Origin: Bacillota bacterium
GTDB taxonomy: Bacteria > Bacillota > Clostridia > Oscillospirales > Ruminococcaceae
Assembly: GCA_023396215.1 (NCBI GenBank)
Contig: JAEWWW010000080.1
Span: 1-43,476 of the forward strand
DNA: 43,476 nucleotides
Direction of reading: 5' to 3'
Made by a program: the position numbers and the translations under genes. The notes under the pieces are model-generated. The model did no database searches, was not told the origin of the DNA, and saw only the letters and a program-made list of their open reading frames with translations. Of the stretch, positions 7,292 through 14,926 are shown piece by piece; positions within the stretch are counted from its first letter, which is position 1; every line of letters begins with the position of its first letter.

Positions 7292-8173
7292 TTAGCGGCC
7301 GCTGCCAAAGCTTTCGCCCTGACCCAGGAAGCTTTTGATGATAAAAACATCCTTGATGTTTGTGATGTCGGCGGCGGGGCGCAGGGTGGCGTAGAGCGAA
7401 AGCCCCGAAGGCTCGGGCAGCACCTCCACCACGTTGCCGATGACCAGCCCTCTGGGGAACAGCCCGCCGCTGTCCGAGCCGGAGGTCACCACCAGGTCGC
7501 CCACGGCGGCGCCGCTTTCCCGCGGCAGGTAGCTCAGGCGGCAGAGGCCGTCAAAGGCCAGCTCCACCGAGCCGGTGACGATACCGGTGTCACGGGTGCG
7601 GATATCCACCGCTCCCACGTTGAGGGCCACGTCCAGTATGGTGATAACCTTGGATTGGGTGAGCCCCACCTCGCTGACGATGCCCACCAGCCCGTCGGCC
7701 GAAATCACCGGGTCGCGGGGCTTGACCCCATGGTGGCTGCCCTTGTTGATAACAAAGGAGCCAAAGCGGTCGTTGTAATCCCGCCCGATGACCGAGGCGG
7801 CCTCAAAGTCGAAGTCGGGGTTTTCCTCCTTCAGCCCCAGAAAGGCCCGGTACTGCTGGTTTTCCTGCCGGTAGGTTTCAAACTCTATGAGCTGCTCGTT
7901 GAGCTGCCGCAGCTGCTCCTTGAGCATCTCGTTTTCCCTGGTAATCTGCCGCACGTTGACGATCTGGCCAAAAAATTCGCCCACCGAGGCCGAGACATCG
8001 GCCGACACCGACTGCAGCGGGGTGGTAATCGCTCCCGCCACCTGCGCCACGAGAGGCGAAATGCCCCCTGTGTAGATGGCCCGGAACAGAAACGTCCCGA
8101 ATATAATCAGCAGTGAAAGCAGAACCTTGAAGCGGGTGCTCTTTAAAAAACCCTCCACGGGCAACCCTCCCAT
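7292..8173 (-). CDS. mreC: Rod-shape-determining protein MreC
   Basis: This 293-residue protein has one N-terminal membrane segment (FKVLLSLLIIFGTFLF), then a coiled coil (VRQITRENEMLKEQLRQLNEQ) and the double beta-barrel MreC domain with the characteristic VIGRDYNDRFGSFVINKGS and GVKPRDPVISADGLVG stretches. MreC scaffolds PBP2 and MreD outside the membrane. I start at the ATG at 8173 because CAGGAG lies seven bases upstream; a 15-residue upstream extension lacks family similarity. The 150-base gap to mreB is GC-rich and without clear sites. Confidence 0.93.
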   Translation of the reverse strand: MGGLPVEGFLKSTRFKVLLSLLIIFGTFLFRAIYTGGISPLVAQVAGAITTPLQSVSADVSASVGEFFGQIVNVRQITRENEMLKEQLRQLNEQLIEFETYRQENQQYRAFLGLKEENPDFDFEAASVIGRDYNDRFGSFVINKGSHHGVKPRDPVISADGLVGIVSEVGLTQSKVITILDVALNVGAVDIRTRDTGIVTGSVELAFDGLCRLSYLPRESGAAVGDLVVTSGSDSGGLFPRGLVIGNVVEVLPEPSGLSLYATLRPAADITNIKDVFIIKSFLGQGESFGSGR

Positions 8174-8324
8174 GCAAATGCTCCTGCGGCCGGGGCCCAG
8201 CGGGCCACCTTTGTGCAACAGGTTTCAGAACAGGTCTATCGCACGCAAGCCGGGCAGACCCTTGCGGTTCCTCCCGGCTGCATCGGCAGGGCTGCGTCTG
8301 GGGCAGCCCCGGTATTCATAACGA

Positions 8325-9347
8325 CTAATATCTGCGGTCGTCGTCGGTGAGCGACTCGCGCAGGCGGTCGATATCCTCCAGCACCTTGCCGGTGCCCTCC
8401 GCGACGCAATCCAGCGGGTTTTCGGCCACATAAACCGGCATGCCGGTTTCCTGCGAGAGCAGCTTGTCCAGCCCGCGCAACAGCGCGCCGCCGCCGGTGA
8501 GCATAATGCCGTGGTCGATGATATCGGCCGAAAGCTCGGGCGGGGTGCGCTCCAGTGTGGTGCGCACCGCGTCCAGCACCTGGCTGATGGGGTCGGCCAG
8601 TGCCTCGCGCACCTCGGCGGGTGAAAGCATGATGTTCTTGGGCAGGCCGTCCACCAGGTTGCGGCCCTTGATTTCCATATCTTCCTCGTTCTCATAGGGG
8701 TAGGCCGAGCCGATGTTGATTTTGATATCCTCGGCGGTGCGTTCACCGATGAGCAGGTTGTATTTGCGCTTGACATAATGGATGATGGCGGTATCCAGCT
8801 CGTCGCCGCCTACGCGGACCGAACGGGAGGCCACGATGCCGCCCAGCGAGATAACGGCGACCTCGCTGGTGCCGCCGCCGATATCCACCACCATGCTGCC
8901 GGTGGCTTCGGCGATGGGCAGCCCCGCGCCGATGGCCGCCGCCATCGGTTCCTCGATGATCGAAACCCGTTTGGCCCCCGCCTTGATGGCCGCCTCTTTT
9001 ACGGCGCGGCGCTCAACGGCGGTAACCCCCGAGGGGATGCAGATGATGACCCGTGGCTTTGCAAACATCGAGTTGTTGAAGGCCTTTTTGATGAATATCT
9101 GAAGCATGCTGGCGGTGATGTCGAAATCGGCGATTACGCCGTCCTTGAGGGGGCGGATGGCTACAATCGAGCCGGGGGTGCGCCCGATGACCTCTTTGGC
9201 CTCGGTGCCCACATATTTCACGGTATCGGTGCGGATATCCACCGCCACCACCGAGGGTTCACGCATGATGACGCCTTTACCTCTCATGTAAATCAGGGTA
9301 TTTGCCGTGCCAAGGTCGATGCCAATGTCTTTTGACAGTGAAAACAT
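8325..9347 (-). CDS. mreB: Rod-shape-determining protein MreB (bacterial actin)
   Basis: This 340-residue actin-fold ATPase polymerises under the membrane and directs side-wall synthesis. Visible motifs are the phosphate-1 loop DIGIDLGTANTL, GIVAIRPLKDGVIADFD-like sequence, phosphate-2 VVDIGGGTSEVAVISLGG, and the adenosine region LTGGGALLRGLD. The start is ATG 9347 with AAAGGGG upstream; a 12-residue longer frame starts with unrelated sequence. It is first of the mreBCD-PBP2 series on the minus strand. Confidence 0.97.
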   Translation of the reverse strand: MFSLSKDIGIDLGTANTLIYMRGKGVIMREPSVVAVDIRTDTVKYVGTEAKEVIGRTPGSIVAIRPLKDGVIADFDITASMLQIFIKKAFNNSMFAKPRVIICIPSGVTAVERRAVKEAAIKAGAKRVSIIEEPMAAAIGAGLPIAEATGSMVVDIGGGTSEVAVISLGGIVASRSVRVGGDELDTAIIHYVKRKYNLLIGERTAEDIKINIGSAYPYENEEDMEIKGRNLVDGLPKNIMLSPAEVREALADPISQVLDAVRTTLERTPPELSADIIDHGIMLTGGGALLRGLDKLLSQETGMPVYVAENPLDCVAEGTGKVLEDIDRLRESLTDDDRRY

Positions 9348-9579
9348 TATTTTTCCCCTTTCGATGGTTGTGTCCTTATCCAATACCAGTCTGCCCTCCG
9401 CACCGGCGCAAAGGGCGGTGAGCCGGCAGTTTTCCTGTTTTTGTCTTGTTGATAAAGCCTTTTTTCACCGCCGGACAGGGCCATGGCGGCCGTTTGCGGG
9501 ATGAAAACCAACTTATTAAGTCAAATCTTTATTATTATAACCTTTGGCCTGTTGATTCTCAACCGAAAATTGAGAAAAT

Positions 9580-10149
9580 TCATCGATTGGTCAAAATCTC
9601 AAACTGCTTTAGTTCGCGGCTCAGGCGGGCCACCGGCAGGCCCATGATGGTGTAAAAGTCGCCGTTGACCGACTGCACCAGCAGGGCGCCCCTGCCCTGT
9701 ATGCCATAAGCCCCCGCCTTATCGGCGGGCTCGCCGGTGGCTATGTAGCGGTCGATGTCCTCCGGCTCCAGCGGGTAGAAGCGCACGGCGGCCTCTTCGA
9801 CAAACAGGCGGCTGTTGCCATCACGCACCAGCGCTACCCCGGTGTACACCTTATGCTCACAGCCCGAAAGCCGGGTCAGCATCCGGCGGGCGTCGGCCCC
9901 GTCGTGGGGCTTGCCCAGTATCTCGTCGCCGGCCACCACCAGCGTATCGGCCCCAATCACGGTATGGCCGGGGCGCAGGGCAGCCACCGCCTGCGCTTTT
10001 TTCAGCGCCAGCTGCTGCACCGCCCGGTCGGGGGCAACGCCCGGCTCCAGGCTTTCGTCGGCCTGTGACACCAGCACCTCAAACTCGCCGGAGATAAGCT
10101 CCAGCAGCTCTTTTCGGCGCGGCGATTGCGACGCCAATACCAGCTTCAT
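9580..10149 (-). CDS. maf: Maf-family nucleoside triphosphate pyrophosphatase
   Basis: Maf proteins hydrolyse dTTP, UTP and modified nucleotides to monophosphates, a house-cleaning role also linked to septum formation. The 189-residue protein shows LVLASQSPRRKELL at the N-terminus, the catalytic VIGADTLVV segment and KPHDGADARRML, then AYGIQGRGALLV. The ATG at 10149 starts directly at the family N-terminus. Frames reaching upstream run into a tandem repeat and are rejected. AAAGGAATGG before the start is the likely ribosome-binding site and is itself part of the repeat unit. Sits upstream of mreB, the conserved order in Firmicutes. Confidence 0.94.
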   Translation of the reverse strand: MKLVLASQSPRRKELLELISGEFEVLVSQADESLEPGVAPDRAVQQLALKKAQAVAALRPGHTVIGADTLVVAGDEILGKPHDGADARRMLTRLSGCEHKVYTGVALVRDGNSRLFVEEAAVRFYPLEPEDIDRYIATGEPADKAGAYGIQGRGALLVQSVNGDFYTIMGLPVARLSRELKQFEILTNR

Positions 10150-10157
10150 AAAAAAGA

Positions 10158-10568
10158 CCATTCCTTTCACTTTCGTTTGGGCACAAGCGGACCATGAAAA
10201 GGAATGGTCTTTTCGTGCATCAATCCACGGTTCCCGCCGCAGGCGGGGAGCGATTGGCACATGACGGTTTCGCGTGACCTTTCACGCTAAACCATTCCTT
10301 TCACTTTCGTTTGGGCACAGGCAGACCATGAAAAGGAATGGTCTGCTGTGCATCAATCCGCGATTCCCGCCGCAGGCGGGGAGCGATTGGCACATGACGG
10401 CCTGGCGTGATTTTTCACGCTAAACCATTCCTTTCACTTTCGTTTGGGCACAGGCGGACCATGAAAAGGAATGGTCTTTTCGTGCATCAATCCGCGGTTC
10501 CCGCCGCAGGCGGGGAGCGATTGGCACATGACGGTTTCGCGTGATTTTTCACGCTGATACCCTTTCAC
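10158..10568. repeat. Three tandem copies of a 133-bp unit before maf
   Basis: Units begin CCATTCCTTTCAC at 10158, 10292 and 10425 (spacing 134 and 133), and a partial fourth begins near 10561. Each unit holds three foldable palindromes: an AGACCATTCCTTT-type arm mirrored by AAAGGAATGGTCT (unit 3 variant less perfect), CCCGCC-GCA-GGCGGG, and GCGTGA-ttt-TCACGC. On the minus strand each copy repeats the GTGAAAGGAATGG ribosome-binding segment of maf. Small differences between copies show it is not a simple assembly duplication. Confidence 0.9.
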
Positions 10569-10609
10569 GATTATGCCTGTCCCGGCCGTCTGCGCGGCGG
10601 TGCGGGCAA

Positions 10610-10882
10610 TCAGCCCCTGCCCGCCAGCTTGCGGTAGGCCAAAACCCCCAGCAGCACCAGAATGACCTGCGCCACGTTGATGCCCAGCTCCAGCGCGAAG
10701 GCCAGCCGCAGCACCGAGAGGTCCAGCACAAAGGGGGTCGCGGGCGAGATGCCCACTGTCCGCCCAAAGCTAAGCCAGCCCAGATAAGGCACCCCCGCCG
10801 CAAGGTCGGCCAGCAGTGCGCCCAGTATAATTCCGGATAACACAAACACAATCAGCAACAGGTTCTTTTTCCACCTAGCCAT
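10610..10882 (-). CDS. DUF4321 membrane protein
   Basis: This 90-residue protein has a basic N-terminus (MARWKKN), a first membrane helix (LLLIVFVLSGIILGALLADL), a short loop with GVPYLGWLSFG and a second helix near the C-terminus (NVAQVILVLLGVLAYRKL). The pattern and length match DUF4321, a clostridial family of unknown function regularly found near maf and mreB. It lies just upstream of the maf repeat array on the same strand. A role in envelope or cell-shape functions is suggested by context only. Confidence 0.8.
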   Translation of the reverse strand: MARWKKNLLLIVFVLSGIILGALLADLAAGVPYLGWLSFGRTVGISPATPFVLDLSVLRLAFALELGINVAQVILVLLGVLAYRKLAGRG

Positions 10883-11018
10883 CAGTATGCCCTCCCCAAA
10901 TGCAGTTTATCTCTTATTATTTTGGCCTTATGGGCCGCAAACGACCGCTTTCGGTCAATTATACCATTTTTCGCGCCGGTAGCCGCGGCTGCCCCCTGTA
11001 AAAACGCGGGGCCGCGCC

Positions 11019-11471
11019 TTAACCCTGCGCGCCCACCCCGGTGGAGCCAAAGCCCCCGTCCCCCCGCTGGGTGGCCTCCAGACTGTCGCAGACAGCCAAC
11101 TCGGGGGTAAGCACCGGCAGGATAACCATCTGGGCGACGCGGTCGCCGGGGTTGATGGTGTAGGGGCTGCTGCTCTGGTTGAAAAGCCCCACCAGTACCT
11201 CGCCCCGGTAGTCGGAGTCGATGACCCCCACGCAGTTGGCCGGCACAAGACCGTGCTTAATGGCAAGGCCGCTGCGGGCAAAAACGAACGCCGCGTGGTC
11301 GGGGCTGCCCAAATCGATGGCAAGCCCGGTGGGTATCTTCACCGTTTCGCCGGGGCTTGCTGTGACCGGGGCCTCAAGGCAGGCGTGCAGGTCGTAGCCC
11401 GCGCTGCCCGCCGTCGCCCTGCGGGGGAGTATTGCCCCATCGCGCAGCAGTTGTATCTTTAAAGCTTTCAT
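11019..11471 (-). CDS. dut: Deoxyuridine triphosphate nucleotidohydrolase (dUTPase)
   Basis: It hydrolyses dUTP to dUMP and pyrophosphate, keeping uracil out of DNA and feeding dTMP synthesis. The 150-residue trimeric-type protein has the five canonical motifs: GSAGYDL (I), RSGLAIKHGL (II, with the catalytic serine), GVIDSDYRGE (III, with the catalytic aspartate), GDRVAQMV (IV) and GDGGFGSTG (V, the P-loop-like C-terminal arm). Full length. On the minus strand between the U32 protein and DUF4321. Confidence 0.97.
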   Translation of the reverse strand: MKALKIQLLRDGAILPRRATAGSAGYDLHACLEAPVTASPGETVKIPTGLAIDLGSPDHAAFVFARSGLAIKHGLVPANCVGVIDSDYRGEVLVGLFNQSSSPYTINPGDRVAQMVILPVLTPELAVCDSLEATQRGDGGFGSTGVGAQG

Positions 11472-11591
11472 GGCCGCTCCTTTGTTCCTTTTTTGGGCCT
11501 GCTCTTAAAATCTGTATTCACAAACGGGGAATGCCGGATTGACAAGCAATTTTGCCGCCAAGACGGGGGTTCCGAGTGTAAAGACGGGTTC

Positions 11592-13664
11592 CTAGAGCAG
11601 GTTTCTGAAATAAAGCCCTCCGGTGCGCACCCCGGCGGGGCAGTCGCCCCCTGTCTGGTAGCGCTCCAGCACCCGCACACAGTCGGCGGGGGCTTCGTGG
11701 GTGAAGTAGAGGGTGGCAAAATCCAGCCCCTCGAGGGTTTCCAGCCGGTCGGCCAGCCAGAGGGGCACCGTGTTAAGCAGGCGGGAGTACTCGCGGCCCA
11801 CGCAATCCACCGCAAAGACGTTACCCATGCGGTCGGTGAGGGCGCCGGCCCCCTTGCAGTCGCCGCAGCCCTCCGGCCCCTTGATGGGGCAGCTGCGCAT
11901 GGTCATCAGCGGCAGGCTGCCGTAGGCGATAATCCCCACCGGCAGGTGGCGCTGCAGCTGCGCAAGGTTTTTCAGGTTGAGCTCGATGGAAAGGCAGGCG
12001 TCCTCCACCCCCAGCCGGGCCAGATGCTCCAGCGCGTGGGAGTTGAGGATGTTCAGGTTAAAGTCGCCGTAAACGGTAAAGCCCAACTCGCGCCCAAGCC
12101 GCACCGCCCCGATGTTGCCCGCGCTCACCGCCTTCAGCCCCATCCCCTTGAGGGTGGCAAGCTGGGCGGCGGCCCGCTTTTCGGCGGGTGGGAACAATGC
12201 GGGCGATATCTCGGCACAGATTTTATCCTTATAGGCAAGCCAGCTGTAATCGGCGGCAAGGCGGGCCAGCGGCACCGTAATCAGCTCGGCCTGCTCGGCG
12301 ATGGGCGGGGTGAGCTGCCCCAGGTTTTGCAGCCGCACCCGCAGCGCGGGCCGCCCCACGGGCATCGGGCTTGGAGCCACCGCGGGCAGGGCCGCCCCGT
12401 CAAAGGGCACCGGCTTCACCGCGCCCCGCTGCTGCTCCAAAAGCGCCAGCGCATCCTTGCGCAGGTTGTTGAGGGCCGAAATCGGCAGCATCAGCCCCGG
12501 CTCGATATGGCATTCAAGGTGGCGCAGCACAAAGGGGGTACCGCCCATCTTCTCCAGCCCCCGGCGGGCCAGCGCCTCGTCGGTGGCATGGGTTTTGGCC
12601 TGTTGGGGCTCTTCGCCCAGCGCCTGCGCCTGATGCCCGTCCTGATCCCGCACCGTGAGGGCGGCGGGCTTGCCCGCTGCCATCTCCAGCACAAGGTCTA
12701 CCGGTACCGCCCCCCGCTCGCTGCGGTAAAGGCCCGCAAGCTGCCCCATCAGCTTGCCGGTGGCGGCGGTGACGTCCTCTTTTTCGCGGATACCAAACAT
12801 CCCGCTGCCCGGCTTGCCCTCATAATAGGCCTTGGTAAAGCCGCTGCGGGCAAAAACCGCCGTCAGCGCCTCAAAATCCACCGGGCGGCCCTCAAGGGCG
12901 TTGCGGCAGGCGGTGACCGCCGCAGCCACATACTCGGGGCGCTTCATCCGCCCCTCTATCTTCAGCGAGCTGACCCCGATGCGGGCAAGCTCCTGTATAT
13001 CCTCCACAATGCTCATATCCTTGAGCGAGAGGGCGTACTCCTTGCCGCCGCCGGCAAAGGGCAGCCGGCAGGGCTGTGCGCAGACGCCGCGGTTGCCGCT
13101 GCGCCCCCCCAGCATGGCGCTGAGGTAGCACTGGCCCGAAAGGCTCATGCAGAGGGCTCCGTGTACAAATACCTCGGTTTCTACCCCACCGTCGCGGGTG
13201 ATGGAGGCAATCTCATCCTTTGACAGCTCGCGGGCCAGCACCGCCCGGCGCATCCCCATAGCGGCAGCCGCCCGCGCGCCGGCCACATTGTGCACCGCCA
13301 TCTGGGTAGAAGCCATCAGCGACATCTCGGGGCAGGCGGTTTTTAACAGCTGCACCACCCCTAAATCCTGCACCAGAACGCCGTCCACCCCTGCGGCGGC
13401 GGCAACCCCGGCCTGGGCCAGCAGCGCCGGCAGCTCGCTGTCGGTCACCAGCGTGTTCAGGGTCAGGTAGACCTTTACCCCCCGTATATGGCAGTAGCGC
13501 ACTGCCTGGGCCAGTGCGTCGTCGTCAAAGTTTTGGGCTCCGCGGCGGGCGTTAAAGCCCTGCCCGCCCAGATAAACGGCGTCGGCCCCACTGCGGACAG
13601 CGGCTATCAGCGAGTCCATCCCCCCTGCGGGGGCTAAAATCTCTGGTCGATTGCGTTCTTTCAT
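11592..13664 (-). CDS. Peptidase U32 family protein
   Basis: This 690-residue protein starts with the U32 TIM-barrel signature (EILAPAGGMDSLIAAVRSGA, DAVYLGG). It carries the family's core EVFVHGALCMSLSGQCYLS and GNRGVCAQPCR, whose cysteines are thought to bind an Fe-S cluster. Further conserved blocks (SLKIEGRMKRPEYVA, CPIKGPEGCGDCKG) agree with the long clostridial form with a DUF3656-like middle. Relatives modify 23S rRNA (RlhA) or tRNA (TrhP) and are not simply collagenases, so a prephenate-dependent hydroxylation role is more likely than proteolysis. The stop is four bases before zapA's downstream neighbour spacing begins, so the two genes are probably co-transcribed. Confidence 0.9.
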   Translation of the reverse strand: MKERNRPEILAPAGGMDSLIAAVRSGADAVYLGGQGFNARRGAQNFDDDALAQAVRYCHIRGVKVYLTLNTLVTDSELPALLAQAGVAAAAGVDGVLVQDLGVVQLLKTACPEMSLMASTQMAVHNVAGARAAAAMGMRRAVLARELSKDEIASITRDGGVETEVFVHGALCMSLSGQCYLSAMLGGRSGNRGVCAQPCRLPFAGGGKEYALSLKDMSIVEDIQELARIGVSSLKIEGRMKRPEYVAAAVTACRNALEGRPVDFEALTAVFARSGFTKAYYEGKPGSGMFGIREKEDVTAATGKLMGQLAGLYRSERGAVPVDLVLEMAAGKPAALTVRDQDGHQAQALGEEPQQAKTHATDEALARRGLEKMGGTPFVLRHLECHIEPGLMLPISALNNLRKDALALLEQQRGAVKPVPFDGAALPAVAPSPMPVGRPALRVRLQNLGQLTPPIAEQAELITVPLARLAADYSWLAYKDKICAEISPALFPPAEKRAAAQLATLKGMGLKAVSAGNIGAVRLGRELGFTVYGDFNLNILNSHALEHLARLGVEDACLSIELNLKNLAQLQRHLPVGIIAYGSLPLMTMRSCPIKGPEGCGDCKGAGALTDRMGNVFAVDCVGREYSRLLNTVPLWLADRLETLEGLDFATLYFTHEAPADCVRVLERYQTGGDCPAGVRTGGLYFRNLL

Positions 13665-13667
13665 AAG

Positions 13668-14006
13668 CTACCTCTTGTGCAGGGCAAGCTCGCGGCCCAG
13701 CCTTTCTATCTCTCGGTTGGCCTCGTCCAGTTCGATGCGGGCCCGTGCCGCATCCTGTAAGTATTCCGCCAGCTGCCCCCGGATGTTATCCGACGCAGCT
13801 TCGCTTTTATGGCAGCCATCCAGCAGGTTCATGCAGGTCAGCACCAGTGCGTCGCTGAGAGAAACCCCCGGATGGCGGCGCATCAGCTCCTCCAGCATCC
13901 CGTTGAGCTTCTCTTCCAGGCTATGGATATATTCCTTGGTTTCGGTGGTGGTGATGCTGTAGCTCGAGCCCATCACCTGAATCTGAACACGGTTGTAGTT
14001 TGCCAT
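13668..14006 (-). CDS. zapA: Cell division protein ZapA
   Basis: ZapA cross-links FtsZ protofilaments at the division ring. The 112-residue protein starts MANYNRVQIQVMGSSYSITT, has the ZapA head domain (KEYIHSLEEKLNGMLEELM, DALVLTCMNLLDGCHK) and a C-terminal coiled coil (RARIELDEANREIERLGREL). ATG 14006 is supported by ATGGAGGTG upstream; the 26-residue longer frame is basic and unrelated. It is directly upstream of the U32 gene (3-base gap), a conserved clostridial pair. Confidence 0.92.
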   Translation of the reverse strand: MANYNRVQIQVMGSSYSITTTETKEYIHSLEEKLNGMLEELMRRHPGVSLSDALVLTCMNLLDGCHKSEAASDNIRGQLAEYLQDAARARIELDEANREIERLGRELALHKR

Positions 14007-14143
14007 GGTACACCTCCATCTGCCTGCCCTCAGGGCGACGGTCGTTTTCGCATTGTGAATGCGGGTATGTTTATTATAGTACATTTGCGGGCGGCAGGAA
14101 ATACCACAGGTGAATTTTTCGTGGCAAAGCCCTGTCTTTTTTC

Positions 14144-14303
14144 GGGCGTTTCTGAAAATGGAAAACCGCCGGGAAATTCGCTGAACACAAGAGGATGTAA
14201 GGCAAAAAGCGCAGAAACACTTGATGTATTCCGAGCATTTTTAAGGCAGCAGATGCTGTTTTCAGTAGAATTTGCCAAGAGTTTGAAGTTTTTAGAAAGC
14301 CTT
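14144..14303. mobile_element. MITE-like element, copy 1 (160 bp)
   Basis: This copy matches the element at 31285-31444 along its whole length. It begins GGGCGTTTCT and ends AGAAAGCC, forming imperfect terminal inverted repeats. The interior shares blocks such as AAAACCGCCGGG, ATTCGCTGAA, GTATTCCGAGCATTTT and GCAGATGCTG with copy 2. No transposase is encoded, as expected for a non-autonomous element. Confidence 0.7.
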
Positions 14304-14926
14304 TAACCAAAAAAGCAGGGTTCGCGCCCTCAATACGGCCCGGTTCACATCCCTCACAGGGTAAAGAGTATCCTGAAGCGGAAATGTAAACCCCTGTTCT
14401 ATAAATTTTTTTTGGGCAGCGGCCGATTGTTAGCTTTTGCCGGCAAAAAAAGTAAAACAGCGGCGTTTATCCTGCGCAAACCCTCCCATAGGGTAAAGAG
14501 CGTTTGGGAGCCCAACTGTAAACCTGCCGCCCCACAAATTTTCTCAGATGGCGGCAGGTTGTCAAATTTTGTTGTAAAACCGGGGTATGTAGTATATACT
14601 TTCTCTTGGTATACCCTTGGCCCGCCACCGATTTTAGGGGCAGCCGAGGGTGGCCGTCGTCTTTTTGGCCTTTTGATGCATACAATAATACCAATTGCGG
14701 TTTTGGGCTGTTCCAAAAAATTAAAAGCTGGTCTTTTTTATTTTTCAGACAGACCCTAAGCGCATTGCTTATTTTAAAAAGATTTTTGCTACAGGTTGGG
14801 ATAGACGGTAAGACCGGCAACCCCCACAGTTTGGGTCAGGGGCCGATGCTTGCGGGCCGCCCTAAGAGCGGTTTGCGCAACAGGAAGCCTTTTTCTGCAA
14901 GCCCCGACCAAAGGAGATGAAGCAGT
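14304..14926. other. Non-coding region with two related 65-bp segments
   Basis: About 620 bases between the 14144 element and glgP have no convincing gene. Two diverged direct copies can be aligned at roughly 14348-14413 and 14478-14545, sharing CCCTC..AGGGTAAAGAG, TGTAAACC and ACAAATTTT-type blocks. An A/T-rich stretch at about 14715-14790 could hold the glgP promoter, but I cannot fix -35 and -10 boxes with confidence. The glgP ribosome-binding site AAAGGAGATG lies at the end. Confidence 0.4.
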
